A DNA stretch of 53,071 bases, from positions 1 to 53,071 of the forward strand of contig JADJEZ010000017.1 in the NCBI GenBank assembly GCA_016708825.1, given 5' to 3'. Positions 8,856 to 17,786 of the stretch are shown here, one piece after another; position 1 is the first letter of the stretch, and each line of letters begins with the position of its first letter. The DNA is from Betaproteobacteria bacterium. GTDB taxonomy: Bacteria; Pseudomonadota; Gammaproteobacteria; Burkholderiales; Usitatibacteraceae. The notes under the pieces were generated by a model. The model did not search any database. It had not been told where the DNA came from and saw only the letters and a list, made by a program, of their open reading frames with translations. A program made the position numbers and the translations under genes.

Positions 8856-10364
8856 TCACTTCAGGAACAGCCGATAGGCGGGGTTGCGCGTCTCCTCCGC
8901 GTACTCGTACCCCAGCTCCCGCAAGAAGCGGCGGAACGCGACCCGGTCCCCGGCCGGAACCTCCAGCCCCACCAGGACGCGGCCCACGTCGGACCCCTGG
9001 TTGCGGTAGTGGAAGAGCGAGATGTTCCACCCCGAACCCATGCGCGCGAGGAAGTTCATCAGCGCACCGGGACGCTCGGGAAACTCGAACCGGTAGATCA
9101 TTTCGCCCGCGTGGGCCGCACGCCCGCCCACCAGGTGGCGGACGTGCTGCTTGGCCATCTCGTTGTCGGAGAAGTCCACCGCCTCGAGCCCCGCCCGATG
9201 CAGCTGCCCGATCAGGCGCTCGGTCTCCTCGCGACCGGATACCGCCACGCCGATGAAGACGTGCGCCTGCTTCGCGTCCGCGATCCGGTAGTTGAACTCC
9301 GTGACGCTGCGCCGCCCCAGAAGCTCGCACAGCGCCCGGAAGCTGCCCGGCTTCTCGGGGATGGTCACCGCCAGCACCGCCTCGCGGTGCTCGCCCAGCT
9401 CCGCGCGCTCGGCCACGAAGCGCAACCGGTCGAAGTTCATGTTGGCGCCGCAGACGATCGCGACCACGGTCTTGCCCTTGTGCCGGCGCCGCGCGAGCCA
9501 GCGCTTCGCCCCCGCGAGCGCGAGGGCCCCCGAGGGCTCGACGACCGTGCGCGTGTCCTCGAAGATGTCCTTGATCGCAGCGCAGATCTCGTCGGTGTCG
9601 ACCAGCACCATCTCGTCGACGAGCTCACGGCATATCCGGAAGGTCTCGCGCCCGACCTGGCGCACGGCCACGCCGTCGGCAAAAAGATTCACGTGCGAAA
9701 GCGTGACGCGCCGGCCCGCCTTGAGTGAGGCCGCCATGGCGTTGGAGTCCTCGGGCTCCACGCCGATGATTCGCGTCGCCGGGGACAGGGTCTTCACGTA
9801 GGCGGCGATCCCTGCGATGAGCCCGCCTCCGCCCACGGGAACGAAGATCGCGTCGATGGGCCTCTGGTGCTGCCGGAGGATCTCCATGCCGATCGTGCCC
9901 TGGCCCGCGATCACGAGCGGATCGTCGTAGGGGTGCACGAAGGCGAGCCCCAGCTTCCCGGCGAGCGCCTTCGCATGCAGCGCGGCCTCGTGATAGCTGT
10001 CGCCGTGGAGAACGACCTTCGCCCCGCGCGCGGAGACCGCGGCAACCTTGATGCGCGGCGTGGTAACGGGCATCACGATCGTGGCGGAGGTCCCCAGCTT
10101 CTGGGCGCCGAGCGCCACCCCCTGGGCGTGGTTGCCGGCGCTGGCGCAGATCACGCCGCGCGCGAGCTGCTCCGGCTTCAGGTGCGCCATCTTGTTGTAG
10201 GCGCCCCGCAGCTTGAAGGAAAAGACCGGTTGCCTGTCCTCGCGCTTGAGGAGCACGTGGTTACCCGTGCGCCTGGAGATGGCGGGGGCGGGTTCCAGCG
10301 GGCTTTCGATGGCCACGTCGTAGACGCGCGCCGAAAGGATCTTGCGCAGGTAGTCGGTTTTCAT
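8856..10364 (-). CDS. ilvA: threonine ammonia-lyase, biosynthetic (IlvA)
   Basis: PLP enzyme that deaminates threonine to 2-oxobutanoate, the committed step to isoleucine. It has 502 residues, close to the usual length. The PLP lysine is Lys51 in FSFKLRGAYN, the phosphate-binding loop is GGGGLIAG, and SAGNHAQGVA is the family signature. The last ~170 residues hold two ACT-like regulatory domains (PEKPGSF and PERPGALMNF), so feedback inhibition by isoleucine is expected. It is transcribed divergently from rpiA, with only 42 bases between the two start codons. Confidence 0.96.
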   Translation of the reverse strand: MKTDYLRKILSARVYDVAIESPLEPAPAISRRTGNHVLLKREDRQPVFSFKLRGAYNKMAHLKPEQLARGVICASAGNHAQGVALGAQKLGTSATIVMPVTTPRIKVAAVSARGAKVVLHGDSYHEAALHAKALAGKLGLAFVHPYDDPLVIAGQGTIGMEILRQHQRPIDAIFVPVGGGGLIAGIAAYVKTLSPATRIIGVEPEDSNAMAASLKAGRRVTLSHVNLFADGVAVRQVGRETFRICRELVDEMVLVDTDEICAAIKDIFEDTRTVVEPSGALALAGAKRWLARRRHKGKTVVAIVCGANMNFDRLRFVAERAELGEHREAVLAVTIPEKPGSFRALCELLGRRSVTEFNYRIADAKQAHVFIGVAVSGREETERLIGQLHRAGLEAVDFSDNEMAKQHVRHLVGGRAAHAGEMIYRFEFPERPGALMNFLARMGSGWNISLFHYRNQGSDVGRVLVGLEVPAGDRVAFRRFLRELGYEYAEETRNPAYRLFLK

Positions 10365-10406
10365 GATTCTCCCAGACCGCAAGAATACCAATATATGATT
10401 CCCGCC

Positions 10407-11096
10407 ATGGACCAGGAAGCGCTGAAGAAGCTCTGCGCGGAAGCCGCGCTCGCCTTCGTCGAGGACGACATGATGGTGGGCGTGGGCACCGGATCGACGG
10501 TGAACCACTTCATCGCCGCACTCGCGGGGCGACGCTCGCGCATCGCCGGGGCGGTCTCCAGTTCCGAGGCGAGCGCCAAGCGGCTGCGCGAGGCGGGCAT
10601 CCCCGTGCTCGACCTGAACGGCACCGGGGGCTGCGACGTGTACGTGGACGGCGCGGACGAGGTCACGTCGCAGCTCGCCATGATCAAGGGCGGCGGCGGC
10701 GCCCTCACGCGGGAAAAGATCGTCGCCCAGGCAAGCCGGAAATTCGTCTGCATCGCGGACGCCTCGAAGCTCGTTGCCGTGCTCGGCCGATTCCCGCTGC
10801 CGGTGGAGGTGATCCCGATGGCGAGGAGCCTCGTGGCGCGCGAGATCGTGCGCCTGGGCGGGCGCCCCGTGCTGCGCGAGGGCGCCGTCACCGACAACGG
10901 CAACGCGATCCTGGACGTGCACGGGCTCTCCATCGTCGATCCCGTGGCGCTGGAGTCGGCGTTGAACCAGTTGCCGGGCGTGGTGACCAACGGCCTCTTC
11001 GCCCGGCGGCCCGCGGACGTGTTGCTCCTGGGCACTGCGGAGGGCGTGCGCCGGATCGACAGGTCGCCCGCCGGCGTCACCGTCCCGTCACAATGA
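10407..11096 (+). CDS. rpiA: ribose-5-phosphate isomerase A
   Basis: Interconverts ribose 5-phosphate and ribulose 5-phosphate in the pentose phosphate pathway and in the regeneration phase of the Calvin cycle. From ATG 10407 it has 229 residues. The phosphate loop GVGTGST, the catalytic DGADEV and the KGGGGALTREK stretch are all present. An in-frame ATG at 10395 would add four residues, but MDQEALKK lines up with known RpiA starts. TATGAT at 10394-10399 lies seven bases before ATG 10407, so the mRNA might be nearly leaderless; there is no Shine-Dalgarno. Confidence 0.93.
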   Translation: MDQEALKKLCAEAALAFVEDDMMVGVGTGSTVNHFIAALAGRRSRIAGAVSSSEASAKRLREAGIPVLDLNGTGGCDVYVDGADEVTSQLAMIKGGGGALTREKIVAQASRKFVCIADASKLVAVLGRFPLPVEVIPMARSLVAREIVRLGGRPVLREGAVTDNGNAILDVHGLSIVDPVALESALNQLPGVVTNGLFARRPADVLLLGTAEGVRRIDRSPAGVTVPSQ

Positions 11097-11169
11097 AGCG
11101 CTAGCATCTCTCTTCGGGTACGGCCCGCCCCCCGCCGGCAGCCGCGCCCCCCGGGAAAGGAAGTCCGCG

Positions 11170-11886
11170 ATGCCCCTGAACACCCAGGAACACACCTCGA
11201 AGCGCTACGACGCCGAGCTGGAGACCGTGCGCTCGCGCGTGCTGCAGATGGGCGGCCTGGTGGAGACGCAGATCACCGCCGCCATCGAGGCGCTCACCTC
11301 GGGCAATCTCCAGCTCGCCGAGCAGGTGGTCGCGGACGATCACCGCGTGAACGCGCTGGAGGTCCGGATCGACGAGGACTGCGCCCACATCATCGCCCGG
11401 CGCCAGCCTGCCGCGCAGGATTTGCGCATGATCATGACGATCGTGAAGATGATCACCGACCTCGAGCGCATCGGCGACGAGGCGGAGAAGATCGCGCGCA
11501 TGACCAAGCTCATCTATTCCGCGGAGCGCCTGCTCCTGCCGCGGTTCGCGGAGATCAAGGTCGCTGCCGGATATGCGCTCGACATGCTCAAGAAGGCGCT
11601 GGATGCCTTCGCGCGCGTCGACATCACCGCGGCGGCGGCCGTCGTGAAGCAGGATCGCCAGCTGGACGACCAGTTCCGCGGCATCCTGCGGCAGTTGATC
11701 ACCTTCATGATGGAGGACCCGCGCACCATCTCCACCTCGATCGAGATCCTCTTCGTCGCGAAGGCGCTCGAGCGCATCGGCGACCACGCCAAGAACATGT
11801 CGGAGTACGTGGTCTACCTCGTGAAGGGCAAGGACGTGCGCCACGTGACGGCGGAGGAGTTCGACCGGGAGACCTCCTCGGACTGA
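11170..11886 (+). CDS. phoU: phosphate signalling regulator PhoU
   Basis: Peripheral membrane-associated helical protein that lets the Pst transporter restrain the PhoR/PhoB response when phosphate is plentiful. It has 238 residues, a normal length. Both halves of the tandem three-helix repeat show the metal-binding motif, as ERIGDEAEKIA and ERIGDHAKNMSEYV. The start ATG has a strong GGAAAGGAAG ribosome site. The pst and phoBR genes are not in the window, so this copy is detached from them. A bidirectional terminator follows. Confidence 0.95.
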   Translation: MPLNTQEHTSKRYDAELETVRSRVLQMGGLVETQITAAIEALTSGNLQLAEQVVADDHRVNALEVRIDEDCAHIIARRQPAAQDLRMIMTIVKMITDLERIGDEAEKIARMTKLIYSAERLLLPRFAEIKVAAGYALDMLKKALDAFARVDITAAAAVVKQDRQLDDQFRGILRQLITFMMEDPRTISTSIEILFVAKALERIGDHAKNMSEYVVYLVKGKDVRHVTAEEFDRETSSD

Positions 11887-11906
11887 GTCCGCGTCCTCCC
11901 GCAAGC

Positions 11907-11938
11907 AAAAAAAGCCGCCCCGAGGGGCGGCTTTTTCT
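11907..11938. terminator. bidirectional rho-independent terminator
   Basis: An A-run is followed by the stem AGCCGCCCC, a very short CGAG turn and GGGGCGGCT, then a T-run. With A on one side and T on the other it can stop transcription from both directions, serving phoU on the plus strand and yggX on the minus strand. Confidence 0.9.
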
Positions 11939-11973
11939 CTCGGGAAAGGCCGGGAATCGCCCCGGCGGCGCTC

Positions 11974-12243
11974 CTAGGGCTTGGGCACGTAGCCCTGCGC
12001 CATGTCGGCGCCCTCGCCGAAGAAGTGGCGCACCATCTGCTCCTCCAAGTACTTGCGCGCCTTGGGGTCGGCGAGATTCAGCCGGTTCTCGTTCACCAGC
12101 ATCTTCTGCTGCTCGAGCCAGGTCTTCCACGCCTCCTTGGAGACGCACTCCCAGAGCTTCTTGCCCAGCTCCCCGGGGTAGGGCGGGAAGTCGAGCCCTT
12201 CGGATTCCTTCTTCAGCTTGATGCAGTTCACCGTGCGAGCCAT
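11974..12243 (-). CDS. yggX: probable Fe(2+)-trafficking protein YggX
   Basis: Small cytosolic protein of 89 residues that protects iron-sulfur enzymes from oxidative damage and may pass on iron. The family hallmarks are complete: MARTVNCIKL with the single conserved Cys7, PPYPGELGK, AWKTWLEQQKMLVNE and RKYLEEQM. It starts two bases after the argA stop, so it is probably transcribed with argA. The bidirectional terminator lies just past its end. Confidence 0.96.
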   Translation of the reverse strand: MARTVNCIKLKKESEGLDFPPYPGELGKKLWECVSKEAWKTWLEQQKMLVNENRLNLADPKARKYLEEQMVRHFFGEGADMAQGYVPKP

Positions 12244-12245
12244 CT

Positions 12246-13574
12246 CTAGAGTCCCTTCATGAAGATCTTGGAGCGTCGTTCGTAATTGTAGAGCGATTGC
12301 TTGCGTCCCGGCAGGCGGGATATGTCGGCCTGCGCGAAGCCGCGCTCGATGAACCAGTGCGTCGTGCGGGTCGAGAGCACGAAAAGGGCCTTGAAGCCGG
12401 CCTTGCGCGCGCGCGCCTCGGCAGAGGCCAGGAGCCGCTGGCCGCGCCCGCCGTCGCGGTAGAAGGGATTGACCGCGAGGCAGGCCAGCTCCGCGATCGA
12501 CTCCTCCGGAAACGGGTAGAGCGCCGCGCAGCCGAGGACGTTGCCCTCGCTCTCGATGAGGAAGAAGCGGTCGATCTCGCCCTCGAGCTTGTCGCGGTCG
12601 CGCCGCACGAGCACGCCCTGCTGCTCGAGCGGCTCGATGATCTGCACGATTCACGCCACGTCGTCGGCAGTCGCGTCGCGGATCACCTCCGGCGACTCGG
12701 GCACCACCATGGTGCCTATGCCATGGTGCGTGAAGAGCTCGATCAGGAGCGCCCCGTCGACGTGGCGGCTGATGAGGTGCGCACGCTTCACCCCGTGCGC
12801 GCAGGCCTTCACGGCGCACGGCAGGTAGACGCGCACGTCCTCGGGCAGCTTGCCGTTTTCGAGAACCAGCTCCTGCGCCTGCTTCACGGTGAGTTCCGCG
12901 ATGAGCTTGCCCTTGCGGTCCGGGGCGCCGGCCGTCTCGGTGAGGAAGATGAGCTTGTCGGCGCGCAGCGCGATCGCGGTTGCGGTGGCCACGTCCTCCA
13001 CCGTGCAATTGAACACGTCCCCCGTGGGCGAGAATCCCACCGGGGAGATGAGCACCACCTCGTGGTCGTCGAGGCGGCGGCGGATGCCCTCCGCGTCGAT
13101 CTTGCGCACCTCGCCGGTGTGCCCGAAGTCCACGCCCTCGACCACGCCCACGGGCTTCGCGGTGACGAAGTTGCCCGAGGAGACGCGGATGTCGGCGCCC
13201 CACATCGGGCTGTTGGCGAGCTCCATCGACAGGAGCGCCTCCATCTCGACGCGCACGATGCCGTTGGCCTCCTTCACGCAGGCCAGGGCCTTGTCGTCGG
13301 TCACCCGGCGGCTGCCCACGTAGCGCGGCTTCACGCCGTGCTGGCGCATCTGCTCCTCGATCTGGGGGCGCGCGCCGTGCACCAGCACCACGCGCACCTC
13401 GAGGCTCACCAGCACGTTGATGTCGTGCGTGAGCTGCTGGAACTCGCCGTCGGCCAGCACCTCGCCGCCGAAGGCGATGACGAACGTCGACCCGCCCCAC
13501 TGGTGGATGTAGGGCGTGGCCGACCGGAACCACTTGACGAAGGCTTCGGTCTTGAGTGCAGGGGGCTTGGGCAT
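12246..13574 (-). CDS. argA: N-acetylglutamate synthase, interrupted by an in-frame TGA
   Basis: Acetylates glutamate, the first step of arginine synthesis. The N-terminal part (13574-12651, 307 residues) is the amino-acid-kinase domain (VVLVHGARPQIEEQ, VSSGNFVTAKPVGVV). The C-terminal part (12647-12246) is the GNAT domain (CAALYPFPEESIAELACLAV, RDGGRGQRLL). They are in the same frame, separated only by TGA at 12653-12651, where homologues usually have glycine (DDVxG). The GNAT half could in principle start at GTG 12647, but no ribosome site is visible. It could be a sequence error, a recent nonsense mutation or a genuine split gene. No second argA lies in the window. Confidence 0.85.
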
Positions 13575-13604
13575 CGGCGGGCTTCGGGGTTCGCGAGGCG
13601 AATT

Positions 13605-14339
13605 CTACCGGCGGAAGTCGCCCCAGAGCGATTGCATCGCGGCCAGCGCGGCAAGGGGGGCGGTCTCGGCCCGGAGCACGCGCGGCCCCAGGCGCAACGC
13701 GGAAAAGCCCACGGTGGCGGCGATGTCGAGTTCGCGATCCGAGAGGCCGCCTTCCGGGCCCACCAGGATCTCGACGGGCCCCTCGGGCGGCGGCTGCGAC
13801 ACGAGCGCGGCTTCCGACCCCGGCGCCAGCATCCACCGCAGCGCGGTCGAGGGCTGCGCGGCCCAGTCCCGGAACGGGAGCGTCGGACGCATCGCCGGCA
13901 CGCGGTTTCGCCCCGATTGCTCGCAGGCCGCGATCACCACGCGCTGCCAGTGCGACTCGCGGCGCGCGGCGCGGTCGCCCGACAGGCGCACGACGCTGCG
14001 CTCGCAGACTACGGGCTGGATCCAGGCCACGCCCAGCTCCACGGACTTCTGCACGATCCAGTCCATCTTGTCCGCCTCGGGCAGGCCCTGCACGAGCCCG
14101 ACATCCACCGGCGGCTCGCGATCGGGATCCCGGAAGGCGCCCGTCTTCACGTCCACGCGGTCGCGGTCGATGCGCAGGATCACCGCCTCGTACTCCCCGC
14201 CGCGTCCGTCGAAGACCACGAGGTCGTCGCCCACGCGCAGGCGAAGCGCCCGGCCCACGTGGTTGGCGGCGTCCTGGGGAAGGGGAAACTGGGCGCCCGG
14301 CCCGAGCCGGACATCGCAGAAAATGCGGGGGGATGCCAT
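13605..14339 (-). CDS. rsmE: 16S rRNA (uracil(1498)-N(3))-methyltransferase RsmE
   Basis: SPOUT-family methyltransferase that modifies U1498 of 16S rRNA using S-adenosylmethionine. From the ATG at 14339 it has 244 residues; a GTG four codons upstream is less likely. The knotted SAM site is clear near the C-terminus: ILVGPEGGLSDRE and LRLGPRVLRAETAPLAAL. The N-terminal PUA-like part includes RVGDDLVVFDGRGGEY. The gene runs opposite to the IMPase gene, with 75 bases between the starts. Confidence 0.95.
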   Translation of the reverse strand: MASPRIFCDVRLGPGAQFPLPQDAANHVGRALRLRVGDDLVVFDGRGGEYEAVILRIDRDRVDVKTGAFRDPDREPPVDVGLVQGLPEADKMDWIVQKSVELGVAWIQPVVCERSVVRLSGDRAARRESHWQRVVIAACEQSGRNRVPAMRPTLPFRDWAAQPSTALRWMLAPGSEAALVSQPPPEGPVEILVGPEGGLSDRELDIAATVGFSALRLGPRVLRAETAPLAALAAMQSLWGDFRR

Positions 14340-14414
14340 GGAGAGGCGCACGAAGCGGGAGGCGACCCGATGCTAACATACCGCCCGCAACCGCTCCCGG
14401 AGACGCAGCGCACC

Positions 14415-15266
14415 ATGCCTCCCACCGCGCCTTCCGGCGGTCCCGCCGATTCCGCCCCGATCACCGTCGAGTTCGCCGCGCGCACGGTCGAGGCGGTCCG
14501 CGCGGTCGCGGCCGCCGAGATCCTGCCGCGATTCCGCACCGTCGCCGCGCAACGCAAGCTCGACGGAAGCCTCGTCACGGAAGCCGACATCGCCGCGCAG
14601 GATGCGCTCGCCGTCGCTCTGCAGCGCATCGAGGCGATCGATTTCCTCGGCGAGGAGATGCCCGAGGCCGAGCAGCGCCGCGTCTGGGACGGTCGCGGGC
14701 GATTCTGGTGCGTCGATCCGATCGACGGAACCGGCAACTTCAGCGCGGGCATTCCCTACTTCGCCGTGTCGGTGGCCTACATGCAGGGCGACAGCCCTCT
14801 CTTCGGCACGGTCTACGATCCCATCGCCGACGAGGCCTTCTTCGCGGTGCGCGGCGCCGGCGCGTGGCTGAACGCGAGGCCCCTCGCGCAGCCCGCCGCG
14901 GAAATCGCCCTCGAGCGCGCGGTGGCCGAGGTCGACCTGCGCAGGACGCTCGCGCACGTGCGCCACGAGCTGAAGCACCGCCCACCCTTCGCCCGCAGGC
15001 TCACCAGCGGCTCGTCGGCGCTGTCATGGTGCTATCTCGCGGGAGGGCGCCGGGACGTCTTCGTCCACGCCGGCCAGAAGGCCTGGGACTACGCCGCGGG
15101 TGCCCTCATCGCCGAAGAGGCCGGGGCCTGCCTCGCCACCCTCTCCCGGGACGACTTCTGGGCCGCCCCGGCGTGGGAACGCTCGGTCATCGCCGCGCGC
15201 ACGCCGCGGCTCTTCGCGCAATGGCGCGACTGGGTGCGCGACGCAATCGGCAAGGAACCTGCCTAG
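14415..15266 (+). CDS. inositol monophosphatase family protein (possible histidinol-phosphatase)
   Basis: Mg2+-dependent phosphatase of the IMPase fold, 283 residues from ATG 14415; an in-frame ATG at 14370 would add 15. The metal site is complete: Glu in FLGEEMPE, then WCVDPIDGTGNF, and the second Asp in KAWDYAAGALIAEEAG. Substrates in this family include inositol phosphates, histidinol phosphate and PAP. Sequence alone does not decide among them, although the DYAAGALIAEEAG context resembles HisN-type enzymes. The stop overlaps the stop of the convergent speE by four bases. Confidence 0.88.
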   Translation: MPPTAPSGGPADSAPITVEFAARTVEAVRAVAAAEILPRFRTVAAQRKLDGSLVTEADIAAQDALAVALQRIEAIDFLGEEMPEAEQRRVWDGRGRFWCVDPIDGTGNFSAGIPYFAVSVAYMQGDSPLFGTVYDPIADEAFFAVRGAGAWLNARPLAQPAAEIALERAVAEVDLRRTLAHVRHELKHRPPFARRLTSGSSALSWCYLAGGRRDVFVHAGQKAWDYAAGALIAEEAGACLATLSRDDFWAAPAWERSVIAARTPRLFAQWRDWVRDAIGKEPA

Positions 15267-16108
15267 GCGATCAGGCGGCGAACGTAGTTCGGCGTCGCGA
15301 ATACCGCGCGGTGCATCTCGCCGTTGTAGAACTGCAGGTCGCCCACGCCGCGCCCGGCGATGCGCCGGTCGGCCTCAGCCGGATCGATGGCGCGCGGATC
15401 CAGCGAATCCGAGGCGCACGCGAATCCCCAGACCGACCCGTACAGGGGAATGTGGACGAAATACGGCGCGACGACGCGGAAGACTTCCCGCAGGTTCGCG
15501 ATCGTGCTGCGCACCCGTTCCGGGTGCGAGAAGGGCGAGCCGATGTGCAGCACGAGCGCACCGCCCTCGGCCATCGCCCGGCGCACGAGCGCGAACGTGG
15601 CGGGCGAATAGAGCTCGACCGAAGGCCCGACGGGGTCGGTGAGATCCATGGCCACGAGGTCGTAGCGCGCCTCGGTCGCCCGCAGATACGCCAGCCCGTC
15701 GCCCACGGTCACGTCCAGTCGCGGGTCGTCGAAGGCGCCGCGGTGCACGCGGCCGAACTGGGCCTTGGCGAGCTCGATCACCTCGGGATCGAGCTCGGCC
15801 AGGTGCACGCGCTCCATCGTGGAGTGCTTGAGCAGCTCCTCGGCCGAGCCGCCGTCGCCGCCGCCGATCACGAGCGCGCGCCGCGGGGACGGGTGCGCGA
15901 TGGCGGCCGGGTGCACGAGGTTCTCGTGGTAGAAGAACTCGTCGCGCTCGCTGGTCATGTTGAAGCCGTCGAGCCGGAAGACGCGCCCGAGTTCGGGCGT
16001 GTCCCACACTTCCAGGAGCTGGAAAGGCGTCCGGCGGCGCTCGACGAGCGTGCCGTCGAACCAGACGCCGCTCGCGTCGTTGAGACGCTCGAATATTTTC
16101 TCTGGCAT
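15263..16108 (-). CDS. speE: polyamine aminopropyltransferase (spermidine synthase)
   Basis: Transfers aminopropyl from decarboxylated SAM to putrescine, giving spermidine. It has 281 residues. The dcSAM-binding GGGDGGSAEELLKH is intact, as are the N-terminal beta-strand domain (TPFQLLEVWDTPELGRVFRLDG) and the catalytic region VAMDLTDPVGPS. It lies 64 bases downstream of speD, which makes its co-substrate, so the pair forms a spermidine operon. It meets the IMPase gene tail to tail. Confidence 0.95.
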   Translation of the reverse strand: MPEKIFERLNDASGVWFDGTLVERRRTPFQLLEVWDTPELGRVFRLDGFNMTSERDEFFYHENLVHPAAIAHPSPRRALVIGGGDGGSAEELLKHSTMERVHLAELDPEVIELAKAQFGRVHRGAFDDPRLDVTVGDGLAYLRATEARYDLVAMDLTDPVGPSVELYSPATFALVRRAMAEGGALVLHIGSPFSHPERVRSTIANLREVFRVVAPYFVHIPLYGSVWGFACASDSLDPRAIDPAEADRRIAGRGVGDLQFYNGEMHRAVFATPNYVRRLIA

Positions 16109-16172
16109 CAGATTGCGCCCCGATCGATGGCCGCGTCCGCCTTCCGGCGGCGGCCCGGCGGCCCCGAAGGGC

Positions 16173-16583
16173 CTAGCTCACTGCCGCGAGGCGCTTCTTC
16201 TTCAGGGGCAGGTCGCGGCCGCGAAACACGCGCTCGACCATGACGTCTTCGGGCTGGATGCTCGAGACGAGGGTCTCGTAGAGCTTCTCGGCCTTGTCGC
16301 TGTTGTCGCAGGAGACGTTGCAGACGTACACGTCGAGCGTTGCGCCGTCGCGCTCGGGCCAGGTATGGACGGCGAGGTGGGATTCCGCGAAGACGACCGC
16401 GCCGGTGGCGCCGCCGATCTGGTTCGCGTCGAGCCCGGCGAATTGGTAGAAGTGGTCCCCGAGGACCGTGAGCCCCACGTCCTTGCAGGCCGCCACGCAA
16501 ATCTCGCGGAGCATGGCGGACGAGGCCAGCATTTCGCGATTCCGGCAGCCGTACAGGTCGGCGATGATGTGCAGTCCCTTCAC
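16173..16583 (-). CDS. speD: S-adenosylmethionine decarboxylase proenzyme, class 1B
   Basis: Pyruvoyl enzyme making the aminopropyl donor for SpeE. The 136-residue proenzyme is the short prokaryotic type. Self-cleavage is expected before Ser68 in FAESHLAVHTWPE, leaving the pyruvoyl group on the alpha chain. The catalytic Cys in VYVCNVSCD and the N-terminal HIIADLYGC are present. The start is GTG at 16583, preceded by a purine-rich stretch. The gene has a long leader with a strong double-stem hairpin, described separately. Confidence 0.94.
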   Translation of the reverse strand: MKGLHIIADLYGCRNREMLASSAMLREICVAACKDVGLTVLGDHFYQFAGLDANQIGGATGAVVFAESHLAVHTWPERDGATLDVYVCNVSCDNSDKAEKLYETLVSSIQPEDVMVERVFRGRDLPLKKKRLAAVS

Positions 16584-16631
16584 TCCGTTACCCCCCTTCT
16601 TCTGGCAAATTCCTGCAGGTGACGGGACCGA

Positions 16632-16682
16632 CAGCCTCGGCTGCTCGGGCGCCTTCCGCGTTCCAGGAACGCGGCGGCGCCC
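16632..16682 (-). promoter_or_regulatory. structured 5' leader of speD
   Basis: Two adjacent inverted repeats lie in the leader. The larger, at 16647-16682, nests GGGCGCC/GGCGCCC around CCGCGTTCC/GGAACGCGG with single-base gaps. The smaller, at 16632-16643, is CAGCC/GGCTG. A perfect minus-strand TATAAT at 16765-16760 suggests transcription starts near 16753, leaving a leader of about 170 bases. No T-run follows the stems, so they do not look like a terminator; control of translation or RNA stability is inferred. Confidence 0.5.
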
Positions 16683-16759
16683 TCAGACCAGGGGCGGCGG
16701 GTGTAAGCCTTTCTGCAGAGGATTAAGCAAGCAGTTTGCTGGTGGCGACAAAGCGCGGA

Positions 16760-16765
16760 ATTATA
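16760..16765 (-). promoter_or_regulatory. -10 element upstream of speD
   Basis: A perfect TATAAT on the minus strand in the 213-base gap between cbbR and speD. No convincing -35 is seen. It would give speD its own transcript, independent of cbbR. Confidence 0.55.
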
Positions 16766-16796
16766 GCGTGATTCTGCGCCAGACGCCCGGCTTTTT

Positions 16797-17759
16797 TCAA
16801 GATTTTCCGGCAGTTGGCCGCGATTTGCCGCGCAGGCGCACGCCCGTCGTCTCCGCGATCAGCTTGGCCCCCTCGCCGGCGAGGAAGGCGCGAAAACTCT
16901 CCGCGATCGGCGACAGGCGCTTGCCCTGCCGGTGCACGACGTGCCACTCGCGCGTGACGGGCGTGCCGCGCACGTCGAGGCGGACGAGCTTTCCGGCGGC
17001 GAGCTCGAGTCCCACGGTGTGCAGCGACAGGAAAGTGAGGCCCATCCCCGCCATCACCGCCTGCTTGATGGTCTCGTTGCTCGCGAGCTCCATGCTGCTC
17101 ACGAGCTTCACGCCGTGGTCGGCGAAGACGCGCTCCATGGACATGCGCGTGCCCGAGCCCGGCTCGCGGATGAGAAAATTCTCACCGGCGAGCCGCGCGA
17201 GCTCCAGGTTGCGCTTGCGGGCGAACGGATGCTCCGGAGGGGCGATGATCCCGTGCGGGTGCTTGGCGAAGGCGGTCGCCACGACGTCGAGCCCGCGCGG
17301 CGGCCGGCCCATGATCGCGAGATCCACCTGGTTCGCCTGCAGTTCCCCGATCACCTGTTCGCGATTGGTGACGGAGAGTTTCACCGTGACGCCCGGGTGC
17401 CGGCGGGAGAACTCGGCGAGCAGCTTCGGCGCGAGATACTTGGCCGTGCTCACCACCGCCAGGTGCAGCCGCCCGCCGGAGACGCCGCGGATCGCGGCGA
17501 GCGTGTCCTCGCAGTCCTTCAGGCGGCTCTGCACCTCGCGGGCGAAACGCGCGAGCTCCGTGCCTGCCTCGGTGAGGTGGATGCGCTTGCCCACCTGCTC
17601 GTAGAGCGGCAGCCCCGTCTGGCCCTCGAGGCCCTTCACCTGCATCGAGACCGCGGGCTGGGTGAGGTGCAGCTCCTCCGCGGCCCGCGAAAAGGACAGG
17701 TGGCGCGCCACCGCCTCGAAGACCTTCAGTTGCCGGAGCGTGATGTGGCGAAGCGGCAT
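16797..17759 (-). CDS. cbbR: LysR-type regulator CbbR
   Basis: Regulator of carbon-fixation operons, 320 residues, normal for the family. Residues 1-65 are the winged helix-turn-helix (LRQLKVFEAVARHLSFSRAA, LTQPAVSMQVKGLEG). The rest is the effector-binding domain, with SGTRMSMERVFADHG and GMGLTFLSLHTVGLEL, typical of CbbR. It is divergent from cbbQ across an 88-121 base gap that holds a palindromic site, so it probably controls itself as well as cbbQ and cbbL. Effectors in relatives include RuBP, PEP and NADPH; none can be inferred here. Confidence 0.95.
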   Translation of the reverse strand: MPLRHITLRQLKVFEAVARHLSFSRAAEELHLTQPAVSMQVKGLEGQTGLPLYEQVGKRIHLTEAGTELARFAREVQSRLKDCEDTLAAIRGVSGGRLHLAVVSTAKYLAPKLLAEFSRRHPGVTVKLSVTNREQVIGELQANQVDLAIMGRPPRGLDVVATAFAKHPHGIIAPPEHPFARKRNLELARLAGENFLIREPGSGTRMSMERVFADHGVKLVSSMELASNETIKQAVMAGMGLTFLSLHTVGLELAAGKLVRLDVRGTPVTREWHVVHRQGKRLSPIAESFRAFLAGEGAKLIAETTGVRLRGKSRPTAGKS

Positions 17760-17786
17760 GGCGTCTCCTTTCGAAAATGTCCGGGC

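Noticed and set aside
12651..12653. TGA in argA read as selenocysteine or glycine
   Set aside because: The position is a glycine in relatives, no SECIS-like hairpin is evident next to it, and many other genes here use TGA as a normal stop.
12297..15266. A 989-codon plus-strand frame spanning yggX to the IMPase gene
   Set aside because: Only its last ~285 codons (IMPase) show real motifs; the rest is antisense to argA and rsmE and composition-driven.
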